A stretch of 13,103 nt of DNA from JANWYU01 sp964655485 (lineage in GTDB: Bacteria > Bdellovibrionota > Bdellovibrionia > Bdellovibrionales > Bdellovibrionaceae): positions 1 to 13,103 of the forward strand of contig CAZZMS010000019.1 of assembly GCA_964655485.1 (NCBI GenBank), in the 5' to 3' direction. The position numbers and the translations under genes were made by a program. Numbering within the stretch: position 1 is the stretch's first letter; each line of letters begins with the position of its first letter. The notes under the pieces were generated by a model that saw only the letters and a program-made list of their open reading frames with translations, was not told the origin of the DNA and did no database searches. Of the stretch, positions 7,684 to 13,103 are shown one piece after another.

Positions 7684-8685
7684 ATGAATCGATTGGAATG
7701 GTTGTTGGTTATTCTTCCTTTTATCTCTACGTGGACTCTGGATCGCAGCACCAAAATGTGGGGACAGAAGCTTGTCGGCAACATTGACTGGGGGCTCGTT
7801 CAGTTTCAGCTTCATTATAATCCTGGAGCGATGTTGGGACTTTTTTCCGATCTTCCCCCTTTTTTGCGAGTCGTGAGTTTATCCACCGCGGGTGCTTTTA
7901 TTTTGGCCATCTATTTTTTTCTTCAATATCTTATCCCCTTTAAGAGCTTAGTGCTAAGGGGCGGAATGTCGATGTTGGTCGGAGGGATCATTGGTAACGT
8001 CACCGATCGCATCATGTATGGACAAGTGGTGGATTTTATCTACTTCAAGTGGGGTAAGTGGGCGAGCCCTATTTTTAACGTCGCCGATGCCTTGCAGTGG
8101 TTTGGCTATTTTATGATTGCTTATTCTATTTTAACCGAGGGTCAATTATTTTGGCCTGAAAACAACTCCCGAAAGAGGTATTGGATAAATTTAAAGTTCC
8201 AATTAAAATACTGTGTATCTCTCTTGTTAGTGGGTTTTTTAACATCTACTATTATCAGCATTTTTAGTTATACCTACTTGCGAGTCACTCTCATTGAAGT
8301 TATTGGTAACAATAAGCATGTCTTGGGACGCTTTCTTGATCCTTTTTTCGAAACCTTCATTCTCATCGTACTGGGCATCTCCATCGGACTATTTGTTGTC
8401 GGTAAAATTATATCTCATCGTATTGCGGGGCCTATTTACGCGCTAGAGCGTTACCTAAATCAACTGATGAACACTCCAGAGGCGATGCCAACCTTCAAAT
8501 TGCGCGCGCATGATGAGTTCAAACATCTGGAAGTTGTGATTAACCAATTACGGGAGAAAATGGGGAAAGCTCAGCCCACTGGAGAAACTCCAACTGATAG
8601 CGCCGACGTTTCCCATCAAATGCCGTGTAACCAGGAACATAATCCCCATCCAGAGGAGTCAACACAACTCCCAAAGGCTTCATAA
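7684..8685 (+). CDS. lspA: Signal peptidase II (LspA) fused to a HAMP membrane module
   Basis: This 333-residue inner-membrane protein has LspA at residues 1-155: LDRSTK (19-24), HYNPGAM (44-50), GNVTDR (104-109), and the aspartyl dyad Asp117 in VVDF and Asp135 in NVAD. All are expected for the enzyme that cuts prolipoproteins after diacylglyceryl modification. LspA normally ends near here. Instead, RKRYWINLKFQLKY (163-176) leads into two further membrane helices (about 176-197 and 222-242) and a HAMP domain at about 244-293, with the HRIAGPIYALE start and the DEF of its second helix (277-279). This second half looks like a whole stand-alone HAMP protein joined in frame. No kinase or methyl-accepting output domain follows; residues 294-333 are polar and Pro/Thr-rich and are encoded opposite the exonuclease gene. 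No Shine-Dalgarno is seen before ATG 7684. The fusion could be tested against separate orthologues. Confidence 0.88.
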   Translation: MNRLEWLLVILPFISTWTLDRSTKMWGQKLVGNIDWGLVQFQLHYNPGAMLGLFSDLPPFLRVVSLSTAGAFILAIYFFLQYLIPFKSLVLRGGMSMLVGGIIGNVTDRIMYGQVVDFIYFKWGKWASPIFNVADALQWFGYFMIAYSILTEGQLFWPENNSRKRYWINLKFQLKYCVSLLLVGFLTSTIISIFSYTYLRVTLIEVIGNNKHVLGRFLDPFFETFILIVLGISIGLFVVGKIISHRIAGPIYALERYLNQLMNTPEAMPTFKLRAHDEFKHLEVVINQLREKMGKAQPTGETPTDSADVSHQMPCNQEHNPHPEESTQLPKAS

Positions 8686-9397
8686 CAAAAGGTTCATGTT
8701 TTAAGCTACCCTTTTGATACCAAATCTTGACCCCTTGCTCTTTTTGAATGGCATCCACAAGAATAGGTAGGCTGGGGTGGGGGTGCTGTTTGAGACTGAA
8801 GAGACTCCATAGTAACCTGTGCCCCTGCAACTTTTCCCATTCTACCAAGGCGGCAGCTGGGTGGTGGCGGCTCAAATGAATGAACAATTCAGCACAGACC
8901 CTAGCGTCATCCAAAGCACGGTGAGCTTGCCCCGAAGGGATTCCAAAATGAACCGCTAGAGTCTGTAACTTATGATTTACCGTGCCTTGTACCAATTTAC
9001 GCGCTAGTAAACTTGTGCACAATACCGGAGTCGAAGGCAGAGATACCCCCTGAGATTCAAACATCCACGCCATAAAACCCATATCAAACGGCGCATGGTG
9101 AGCCACAGCGAAAGTTGCACCCTCGAACCAAGATCGAATCTCCGAAGCTTTTTCACTAGCCATGGGCTGATCTGCCAATTGCTCGTTCGTGATACCATGA
9201 ATAGCCACAACATCAGGAGGAATGGGACGCCTCGGGCGCAGGAGTACTTGGTATTGATCCACCATATTCGTGCCTTTGTATTTCACCAGCCCGAACTCGA
9301 CCACCTCTGAGCCGACAGGATATGCCCCGCTCGTTTCTGTATCAAAAGCCACCCAATAGGTATTTTCCCAATCCATAAGCACAGGGTAACAAATCAT
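8540..9397 (-). CDS. DEDDh 3'-5' exonuclease with WYL-like C-terminal region
   Basis: This 285-residue DnaQ/epsilon-family exonuclease keeps all five active-site residues: Asp19 and Glu21 in FDTET, Asp105 in HAPFD, and His159 and Asp164 in HRALDDA. IHGITNEQL (66-74) is also a standard family motif. It should remove nucleotides from 3' ends in proofreading, repair or RNA trimming. After the nuclease domain (about 14-175), residues 213-275 read like a WYL domain: LVDAIQKEQGVKIWY, then MKPLGVVL, then DYVPGYTAF and RRYQLEFL. WYL domains bind ligands or nucleic acid and often regulate enzymes. ATG 9397 has a weak GAAGAG site; ATG 9376 has none. The gene faces lspA and overlaps its end by 146 bp. 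It diverges from the barrel gene with only 40 bp between. It is likely not the replicative epsilon subunit, given the extra domain; the exact substrate is unknown. Confidence 0.85.
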   Translation of the reverse strand: MICYPVLMDWENTYWVAFDTETSGAYPVGSEVVEFGLVKYKGTNMVDQYQVLLRPRRPIPPDVVAIHGITNEQLADQPMASEKASEIRSWFEGATFAVAHHAPFDMGFMAWMFESQGVSLPSTPVLCTSLLARKLVQGTVNHKLQTLAVHFGIPSGQAHRALDDARVCAELFIHLSRHHPAAALVEWEKLQGHRLLWSLFSLKQHPHPSLPILVDAIQKEQGVKIWYQKGSLKHEPFVMKPLGVVLTPLDGDYVPGYTAFDGKRRRYQLEFLQWAELSPFSPVIG

Positions 9398-9437
9398 TTG
9401 CTCTTCACCAAGCAGATACCTATCCTAATCATAGAAT

Positions 9438-10139
9438 ATGTGGGCCATTCGTAGCTCTTGTTTAGTATTTTGTTTTGCTCTTACATCCATCGCCTATGGG
9501 CAATCCTCAGATCCAGCAAAGGTCACAGATGGAAAATCCCATTCTTTTGTGAAAGCTGAGGTCGCCAACGACCTGATTGAGGATGGTTATTCACAAACCT
9601 CGCAAAACATGGCTTTAGAAACCCACCTAGGCTATCAAAACGATCAATTCTTAATTGGCTTGCGCGGACATAATGTTTATTTCTCAGGAGAAAGCTCCCA
9701 TCTTACCTTACAGCCTTTTATCGGCATCATCGGAAACATTGATCAAAATATTCACTTAGGCGTGAGTTACCAACAGCGAGAGTATTTTTCTGAAAAAAAA
9801 AGAAACACAAGTCTCACTCGCGTGTATCTACAATGGCAACTTTTTACCATGAGCTATGAATCGATAAATAATTGGTACGGTCTTGATGTACAAAAAAGCC
9901 GATTTGCGGTTCAATATGACACCTTATGGACCCAGGAGTGGCGAAGTGAGTGGCTAGTGGCCTACAATAGTGTGGGAGAGTCTAATAGCCCCAATTACTT
10001 GGACTTGAAGGCTCAGCTGCGCTACAGCTATCAACCCTTCTCATTTTTTGGCGAGGTGATCTGGCGAAGTGCTGACAACCCCTTTATCTCTGATCGTAAC
10101 AGTCTTCAGTTTCGACTCGGGATCCAAGCACAGTTTTAG
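9438..10139 (+). CDS. Probable outer-membrane beta-barrel protein (Gcw_chp-like)
   Basis: This 233-residue protein has a signal peptide (core SSCLVFCFALTSIA, likely cleavage in AYGQSS near residue 21). The rest alternates polar and aromatic residues as in a beta-barrel and ends in Phe (IQAQF), the typical outer-membrane assembly signal. NDLIEDGYSQTSQNMALE (44-61), followed by a short strand and GLRGHNVYF (74-82), resembles the start of the Gcw_chp family (TIGR02001), proteins of unknown function. That match is from memory and moderate. No cofactor motif or enzyme site is visible. ATG 9438 has no clear ribosome site. A weak promoter can be drawn as TTGCTC (9398-9403) and TATCCT (9421-9426), 17 nt apart, which would give an almost leaderless message. 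The 3' side is followed by about 190 bp of non-coding DNA and then a terminator. Confidence 0.65.
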   Translation: MWAIRSSCLVFCFALTSIAYGQSSDPAKVTDGKSHSFVKAEVANDLIEDGYSQTSQNMALETHLGYQNDQFLIGLRGHNVYFSGESSHLTLQPFIGIIGNIDQNIHLGVSYQQREYFSEKKRNTSLTRVYLQWQLFTMSYESINNWYGLDVQKSRFAVQYDTLWTQEWRSEWLVAYNSVGESNSPNYLDLKAQLRYSYQPFSFFGEVIWRSADNPFISDRNSLQFRLGIQAQF

Positions 10140-10330
10140 ATCCTGCAAAGCCTCCGGGCGAAAGAAAATGCCTAAGGGGGTATCATTTACAACACATCGT
10201 TTTTCTAGGCTTTTAAACAAAATGTCCTCAAAGTTCCACAGATTGTTTTGTTACCAGAAACAATAAAATTCAAATCTGGTGTGGATTTCAAGGTTCGTGG
10301 ATAAATCAGCATCGACAAACTATAACAAAT

Positions 10331-10366
10331 AAAAAAGCCGTCTATCTTTTAACAGACGGCTTTTTT
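10331..10366. terminator. Bidirectional intrinsic terminator
   Basis: A perfect stem, AAAAAAGCCGTCT (10331-10343) pairing with AGACGGCTTTTTT (10354-10366), encloses a 10-nt loop. The G+C-rich core with T runs on both strands would stop plus-strand transcripts from the barrel gene and minus-strand transcripts from the HiPIP gene, which ends at 10390. It is the only strong hairpin I see between 10140 and 10389; the rest of that gap holds nothing I can name. Confidence 0.85.
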
Positions 10367-10389
10367 TGTTACCAAAAATTTCTTTTCGA

Positions 10390-10758
10390 CTAAGCTTTTT
10401 TAGCCCAGGAGGTGCACCAGCCAGTAGCTTTCACCACTTGGTTAGGGAACAACTGGCACTTACCAACCTCTACTCCACCCTGAGTACCATGTTTGGAATA
10501 CAGCATACAGTTAGCACACTTTTGATCCTGGAATTTCACACCTTGCCGATCCATTTTGAGTTTTGCATCTTTAATATCAGCACCGTTGTGCACATAGTTC
10601 ACACTAGCCGCCATCCCTTGCCCTGGAGTTACTAAAGGTAAATCCCCCCCGGCAGCAGCCTCTTCTTTTTTCTTGCGAGTCTGCGCAAAAAGATTCTGAC
10701 TGGTTACCACAGCTAAAGTGGCTAAACCTAACTTTTTAAAAAAATCACGTCTTTGCAT
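10390..10758 (-). CDS. High-potential iron-sulfur protein (HiPIP), Tat-exported
   Basis: This 122-residue precursor of a periplasmic [4Fe-4S] electron carrier begins with a twin-arginine signal (QRRDFFKKLGL, residues 2-12, then a hydrophobic stretch to about 25). Tat export fits a protein that folds around its cluster before export. The four ligands are Cys81, Cys84, Cys101 and Cys115 (C-x2-C-x16-C-x13-C), within the family hallmarks CANCMLY, CQLFP and GWC. A Lys/Glu/Ala linker (29-37) follows the signal. HiPIPs carry electrons to photosynthetic reaction centres or to terminal oxidases; here the neighbours are oxidase genes on the same strand, which favours the latter. ATG 10758 has a strong AAGGAGG 7 nt upstream. 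The gene lies 105 bp after the MerC-domain gene and may have its own promoter. A bidirectional terminator follows the stop. Confidence 0.93.
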   Translation of the reverse strand: MQRRDFFKKLGLATLAVVTSQNLFAQTRKKKEEAAAGGDLPLVTPGQGMAASVNYVHNGADIKDAKLKMDRQGVKFQDQKCANCMLYSKHGTQGGVEVGKCQLFPNQVVKATGWCTSWAKKA

Positions 10759-10786
10759 AACTCACCCTCCTTGTTGATATGCCCTC

Positions 10787-10815
10787 ATTTAATAACTGTC
10801 TTCTGGAAATTGCAA
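10787..10815 (-). promoter_or_regulatory. Possible promoter for the HiPIP gene
   Basis: On the minus strand, TTGCAA (10810-10815) and TTAAAT (10787-10792) are 17 nt apart and each match the sigma-70 boxes at 4 of 6 bases. Transcription would start about 20 nt before ATG 10758. The 105-bp gap after the previous gene makes a separate promoter plausible, but this match is weak. Confidence 0.3.
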
Positions 10816-10846
10816 ATAAAATGAAAATGCCAAGACGAATAACAGA

Positions 10847-10863
10847 TGCAACCAAGTGTTGCA
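10847..10863. repeat. Inverted repeat TGCAAC-N5-GTTGCA
   Basis: Perfect 6-bp arms (10847-10852 and 10858-10863) lie directly after the MerC-domain gene stop. No T run follows on the minus strand, so it is a poor terminator. It may be an operator for the HiPIP promoter, an RNA processing hairpin, or chance. Confidence 0.3.
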
Positions 10864-11277
10864 TTATGCTCTAAAGCAGCTTTGACGATAGCGGTAACGA
10901 ATAAGATGAGCCAAAACAAGACAAATACTGGCTAATGTCATCAAGTGAACTTCGTAATTGAGAGCCAAGCGAAGGTGAATATTCGATTTCGTAAAACTCA
11001 CGAGTAATCGTAGAACAAGGATCAAGACTAGAGTCATTACACTGAAAATCGCTAGGCCCCTCACAAATCGACTTTTGGGGTAGTAGGCGTAAGGTTCCTT
11101 AATGATTTGCCATGCTGGAATTAGGGCCAAAATAATCAATAATACGTGAGCCCACGGGCTAGTGAGATAATACTGGGCCAATAAGGGTAACAATGAAAAA
11201 GCGAAAGGTAACAATAAACAGTGAGCCAAACAAAGCAGCGAAGCCACTAAACCCCAAACATCCCAATTCACCTTCAT
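10864..11277 (-). CDS. MerC-domain membrane protein
   Basis: This 137-residue inner-membrane protein has about four hydrophobic segments (roughly 7-34, 42-58, 72-95 and 108-126). The first holds LLCLAHCLLLP, with Cys16, His19 and Cys20 matching the C-x2-H-C heart of the MerC family. The end, LAHLIRYRYRQSC, also fits MerC-like proteins, whose last helix is followed by basic residues and Cys. MerC proteins move or bind soft metal ions, classically mercury, but many family members lie outside mercury operons. Here it sits between oxidase subunit IV and HiPIP, so copper or another metal for the oxidase is a reasonable guess. No mer gene is nearby. ATG 11277 is preferred because MKVNWDVWGL is a typical MerC beginning; a TTG at 11316 would add 13 residues without a ribosome site. 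The gene begins 63 nt after the previous stop. Confidence 0.75.
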   Translation of the reverse strand: MKVNWDVWGLVASLLCLAHCLLLPFAFSLLPLLAQYYLTSPWAHVLLIILALIPAWQIIKEPYAYYPKSRFVRGLAIFSVMTLVLILVLRLLVSFTKSNIHLRLALNYEVHLMTLASICLVLAHLIRYRYRQSCFRA

Positions 11278-11340
11278 AGGCGAGAGATTTGTCCTGCCAA
11301 AGGTCAAGGAAGTCAAGGAACTAGCTTTAAGGCGCAGGAC

Positions 11341-11673
11341 TTACAAAGCCGAGCCCTGAGTCACACGAGTCCAAATGTCCAGTACCGAAAAGAAAGCTAA
11401 CAGGGCCAAAAAGATAAATCCCATGGAAAAAATCAGTCGATTGGTCTTGCTATCATATGCTAATCCCATGAAATAACTCATCACAAGCCAAGCTTTAACG
11501 AAGGCTATACCAAAGGCCACCAAGCCAGCGAACACCCCAAGGTGCACAAACTTAGCTGTAAAAACGGTGAGAACCGTTAGGCCGAACAAGGATAAGGCCA
11601 CATTCCTCAGCACTTTCGCCGGCACGATGAAGTGTCCACCCTCTACGCGTTCCTCATGATGATTGGTTCCCAT
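11341..11673 (-). CDS. coxD: Cytochrome c oxidase subunit IV (prokaryotic type)
   Basis: This 110-residue small membrane subunit has a His-rich start (MGTNHHEER) and three hydrophobic segments: about 23-41, 47-66 and 78-98. The second contains AFVKAWLVMSYFMGL, the most recognisable feature of the bacterial COX4/CtaF family, where K-x-x-L-V-x-x-x-F-M is common. It has no metal ligands and probably stabilises the oxidase. I chose ATG 11673 because AAGGAGG lies 5 nt upstream; a longer frame from GTG 11691 would translate that ribosome site as protein. It lies 133 nt after the coxC stop, a longer gap than usual in a cox operon. I see no gene or terminator in that gap on either strand. Confidence 0.85.
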   Translation of the reverse strand: MGTNHHEERVEGGHFIVPAKVLRNVALSLFGLTVLTVFTAKFVHLGVFAGLVAFGIAFVKAWLVMSYFMGLAYDSKTNRLIFSMGFIFLALLAFFSVLDIWTRVTQGSAL

Positions 11674-11678
11674 TAGCT

Positions 11679-11685
11679 CCTCCTT
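11679..11685 (-). promoter_or_regulatory. Ribosome binding site deciding the coxD start
   Basis: AAGGAGG on the minus strand, 5 nt before ATG 11673. A GTG at 11691 lies upstream of this site and opens the same frame, but it has no comparable site of its own. Confidence 0.65.
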
Positions 11686-11806
11686 AGTCACACCTTTGAA
11701 CTTTTGACTACCCTTGCTAGCTTTACATCCCTGTTTCTACCTAACCTTAGCGTTTCAAAACCCAGGACCCCTGCGCTAACTGCACCATCTGAAATCAACG
11801 ACCGAC

Positions 11807-12460
11807 CTATTCAATCAAATACAGTAAAGGAAATAAGAAAATCCACACTAAATCTACGATGTGCCAAAAGATTCCTACACCCTCCACCGCTGTGTAGTAG
11901 TGTTCGTTAAATTCACCCCTTAAGTGACGAATGAGTACCCATGTGATCAAGGCCATACCGGTCAATACGTGGATACCGTGAAGTCCTGTCATGCTGTAGT
12001 AAAATCCAAAATATAAAGGAAGCTCAGGGTTTTTTGCGCCCTCAAAGAAAAAGTACTTTCCTGGTAACAAACCCATGTGAATTTTATGGGTGTACTCAAA
12101 GTACTTCACCACCATAAACATCGCACCACAGGCTAATGTAATCAGTAAGGAACGAGTGGCCTTTGTGTTTTCTCCTTTTTGAATCTGATGAATAGACAAA
12201 GCCATGGTCCACGAACTTAAGATGAGTACAAATGTGTTCAAGGCTCCGAGACGCCAATCTAAATAGCTGGCCCCTTCACTAAAAACAGCAGGCTTGAGGG
12301 CGTGGTAAATAAAGAAGGCCACAAATAAACCACCAAACATCAAAATCTCGGTTACCATGAAGACCCAAATGCCTTCCTTCGCCGAAATAAACTCATGCAG
12401 TGCCGACCGGTAGTGGTGGCCAAAGTGATGCTCTTTATGTGCAACTTGTGATGATCCCAT
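11807..12460 (-). CDS. coxC: Cytochrome c oxidase subunit III
   Basis: This 217-residue five-helix membrane subunit has a His-rich N-terminus (AHKEHHFGHHYRSALHEF). It keeps the expected conserved motifs: VTEILMFGGLFVAFF (36-50) with the buried Glu38, the helix region beginning LNTFVLILSSWTM (74-86), TGLHGIHVLTG (158-168), and IFWHIVDLVWIFLFPLLYL (197-215). It assembles with subunit I and helps keep proton uptake stable. Length is normal for five-helix bacterial forms without the first two helices of mitochondrial COX3. ATG 12460 has GAGG 7 nt upstream and lies 28 nt after the coxA stop. Nothing in this subunit is degenerate, which argues that the complex is made. Confidence 0.93.
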   Translation of the reverse strand: MGSSQVAHKEHHFGHHYRSALHEFISAKEGIWVFMVTEILMFGGLFVAFFIYHALKPAVFSEGASYLDWRLGALNTFVLILSSWTMALSIHQIQKGENTKATRSLLITLACGAMFMVVKYFEYTHKIHMGLLPGKYFFFEGAKNPELPLYFGFYYSMTGLHGIHVLTGMALITWVLIRHLRGEFNEHYYTAVEGVGIFWHIVDLVWIFLFPLLYLIE

Positions 12461-12488
12461 CTCGCCCCCTCGTCCTAAAAGTTAAAAA

Positions 12489-13103
12489 CTACACATAATG
12501 ATAAGGCGGTTCTGTAACCACCGGATCTTTTTCGAAATTGTGTTGTATGGGAGGCGAGCTAATTTCCCACTCCAGCCCCTTCACTCCCCAAGGATTAGCG
12601 GGTGCTGGCTCTTTATCGATGAACATTTTCAAAATCGTGTAAAGCGAAATCAAAAAGCCGATACCAATAAGCCAGGATCCTACGGTAGAGATTCGGTTCA
12701 AATCTGTATAAGGTTGAATGTAATCCGCATAGCGGCGAGGCATTCCCATCGCTCCCAGTATAAACTGCGGGAAGAAGGTCACGTTAAAGCCGATAAAGGT
12801 GAACACAAAAGATAAGTTAGCTGCCGTTTTTGAGTACATATACCCAAACATTTTTGGCAACCAATAATAAAGACCTGCCATCAAAGCCATTAAGGTCCCC
12901 CCCACCATCACATAGAGAACGTGTGCTACTACAAAGTAGGTATCATGGAAGTGCACATCAAGACCGATAGTTGCAAGCCTGATTCCGGTGACTCGACCAA
13001 TGGCAAACAAAAATAAGAATCCCAAAGTGTAAAGCATGGAATGATGGACCTCAATCGAGCCCCGACACAAGGTCGCCAACAAATTGAACCTTTGCATCGC
13101 CCG
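12489..13103 (-). CDS. coxA: Cytochrome c oxidase subunit I, 3' part only
   Basis: The frame is open to the right edge, so ATG 13097 is an internal Met and the real start lies outside. About 204 residues are visible, covering the last helices. Numbering from that Met, HDTYFVVAH (51-59) keeps the Mg-site His-Asp and His59, the heme a3 ligand. GFNVTFFPQFILG, MPRRY (119-123) and the NPWGVKGLEW tail (168-177) are also normal for SoxM/caa3-type proteins. Two key places differ. The ligand pair HFH reads HVL, so the low-spin heme a ligand (bovine His378) is Leu61. The segment TGxK with the K-channel Lys (bovine Lys319) reads RAMQ at the window edge. GGxTG reads GRVTG. The frame is intact, with no stop or frameshift. 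The heme a ligand in helix II and the CuB ligands are outside the window. Either a specialised or degenerate paralogue, or a sequencing error, could explain this. Confidence 0.9.
   Translation of the reverse strand, partial: RAMQRFNLLATLCRGSIEVHHSMLYTLGFLFLFAIGRVTGIRLATIGLDVHFHDTYFVVAHVLYVMVGGTLMALMAGLYYWLPKMFGYMYSKTAANLSFVFTFIGFNVTFFPQFILGAMGMPRRYADYIQPYTDLNRISTVGSWLIGIGFLISLYTILKMFIDKEPAPANPWGVKGLEWEISSPPIQHNFEKDPVVTEPPYHYV

Noticed and set aside
7518..7784. Minus-strand open frame of 88 codons between dacB and lspA
   Set aside because: It overlaps both the dacB start and the LspA N-terminus, and its sequence has no family features; the real content of this gap is regulatory.
10366..10635. 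Plus-strand open frame of 89 codons opposite the HiPIP gene
   Set aside because: It begins at the terminator and is antisense to the conserved Cys motifs of HiPIP; a shadow frame.
11692..11806. The 115-bp stretch between coxC and the longer coxD frame, looked at for a small gene or terminator
   Set aside because: No start codon with a ribosome site, no hairpin with a T run and no repeat was found.
12760..12785. FPQFILG in CoxA where mitochondrial proteins have FPQHFLG
   Set aside because: FPQF-type sequences, like the VHFHDTY form nearby, are normal in bacterial caa3-type subunit I, so I do not count them as lost residues.
12498..12815. Plus-strand open frame of 105 codons opposite coxA
   Set aside because: Antisense to the conserved C-terminal part of subunit I, with no sign of a real protein.

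Overview
The window looks like chromosomal DNA from a Gram-negative bacterium with an outer membrane and aerobic respiration. Supporting features are a signal peptidase II, an outer-membrane barrel protein ending in Phe, a caa3/aa3-type oxidase, a Tat-exported high-potential iron-sulfur protein, and a HAMP protein of a style common in former Deltaproteobacteria. A Bdellovibrionota-like (possibly predatory) host is my best guess. This is inference; there is no rRNA or marker gene here to prove it. I found no tRNA, rRNA, CRISPR, insertion sequence or phage gene.

Layout. (1) Positions 2-979, plus strand: the 3' end of an unrecognised gene that enters from the left edge. (2) 959-7528, minus strand: a tightly packed six-gene operon. 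In transcription order it reads PBP4-type D,D-carboxypeptidase/endopeptidase (dacB-like), SLT-family lytic transglycosylase, AmgK-like sugar kinase, MurU-like nucleotidyltransferase, GT4-like glycosyltransferase, and an unknown protein. Gaps are 1-16 nt, with one 8-nt overlap. (3) 7529-7683: a divergent promoter region with a repeated near-palindrome. (4) 7684-8685, plus strand: signal peptidase II fused to a HAMP membrane module. Its tail is antisense to the end of the next gene. (5) 8540-9397, minus strand: a DEDDh exonuclease with a WYL-like C-terminal region. (6) 9438-10139, plus strand: a probable outer-membrane barrel. (7) 10331-10366: a bidirectional terminator. (8) 10390-13103, minus strand: the respiratory block coxA (3' part), coxC, coxD, a MerC-domain protein and a HiPIP.

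How the genes could work together. The operon joins periplasmic cutting of peptidoglycan (crosslink hydrolysis and glycan-strand cleavage) to cytoplasmic reuse of the released sugar. An AmgK/MurU pair turns MurNAc into UDP-MurNAc in the known Pseudomonas salvage route. The two distal genes then suggest a sugar-transfer step. In the oxidase block, HiPIP is a plausible soluble electron donor and the MerC protein a plausible metal handler.

The most unusual observations are: the visible CoxA part lacks the His that ligates low-spin heme a and the K-channel Lys; LspA is fused to HAMP; the LspA-HAMP tail is overprinted on the exonuclease gene; and peptidoglycan cutting and recycling genes form one operon.
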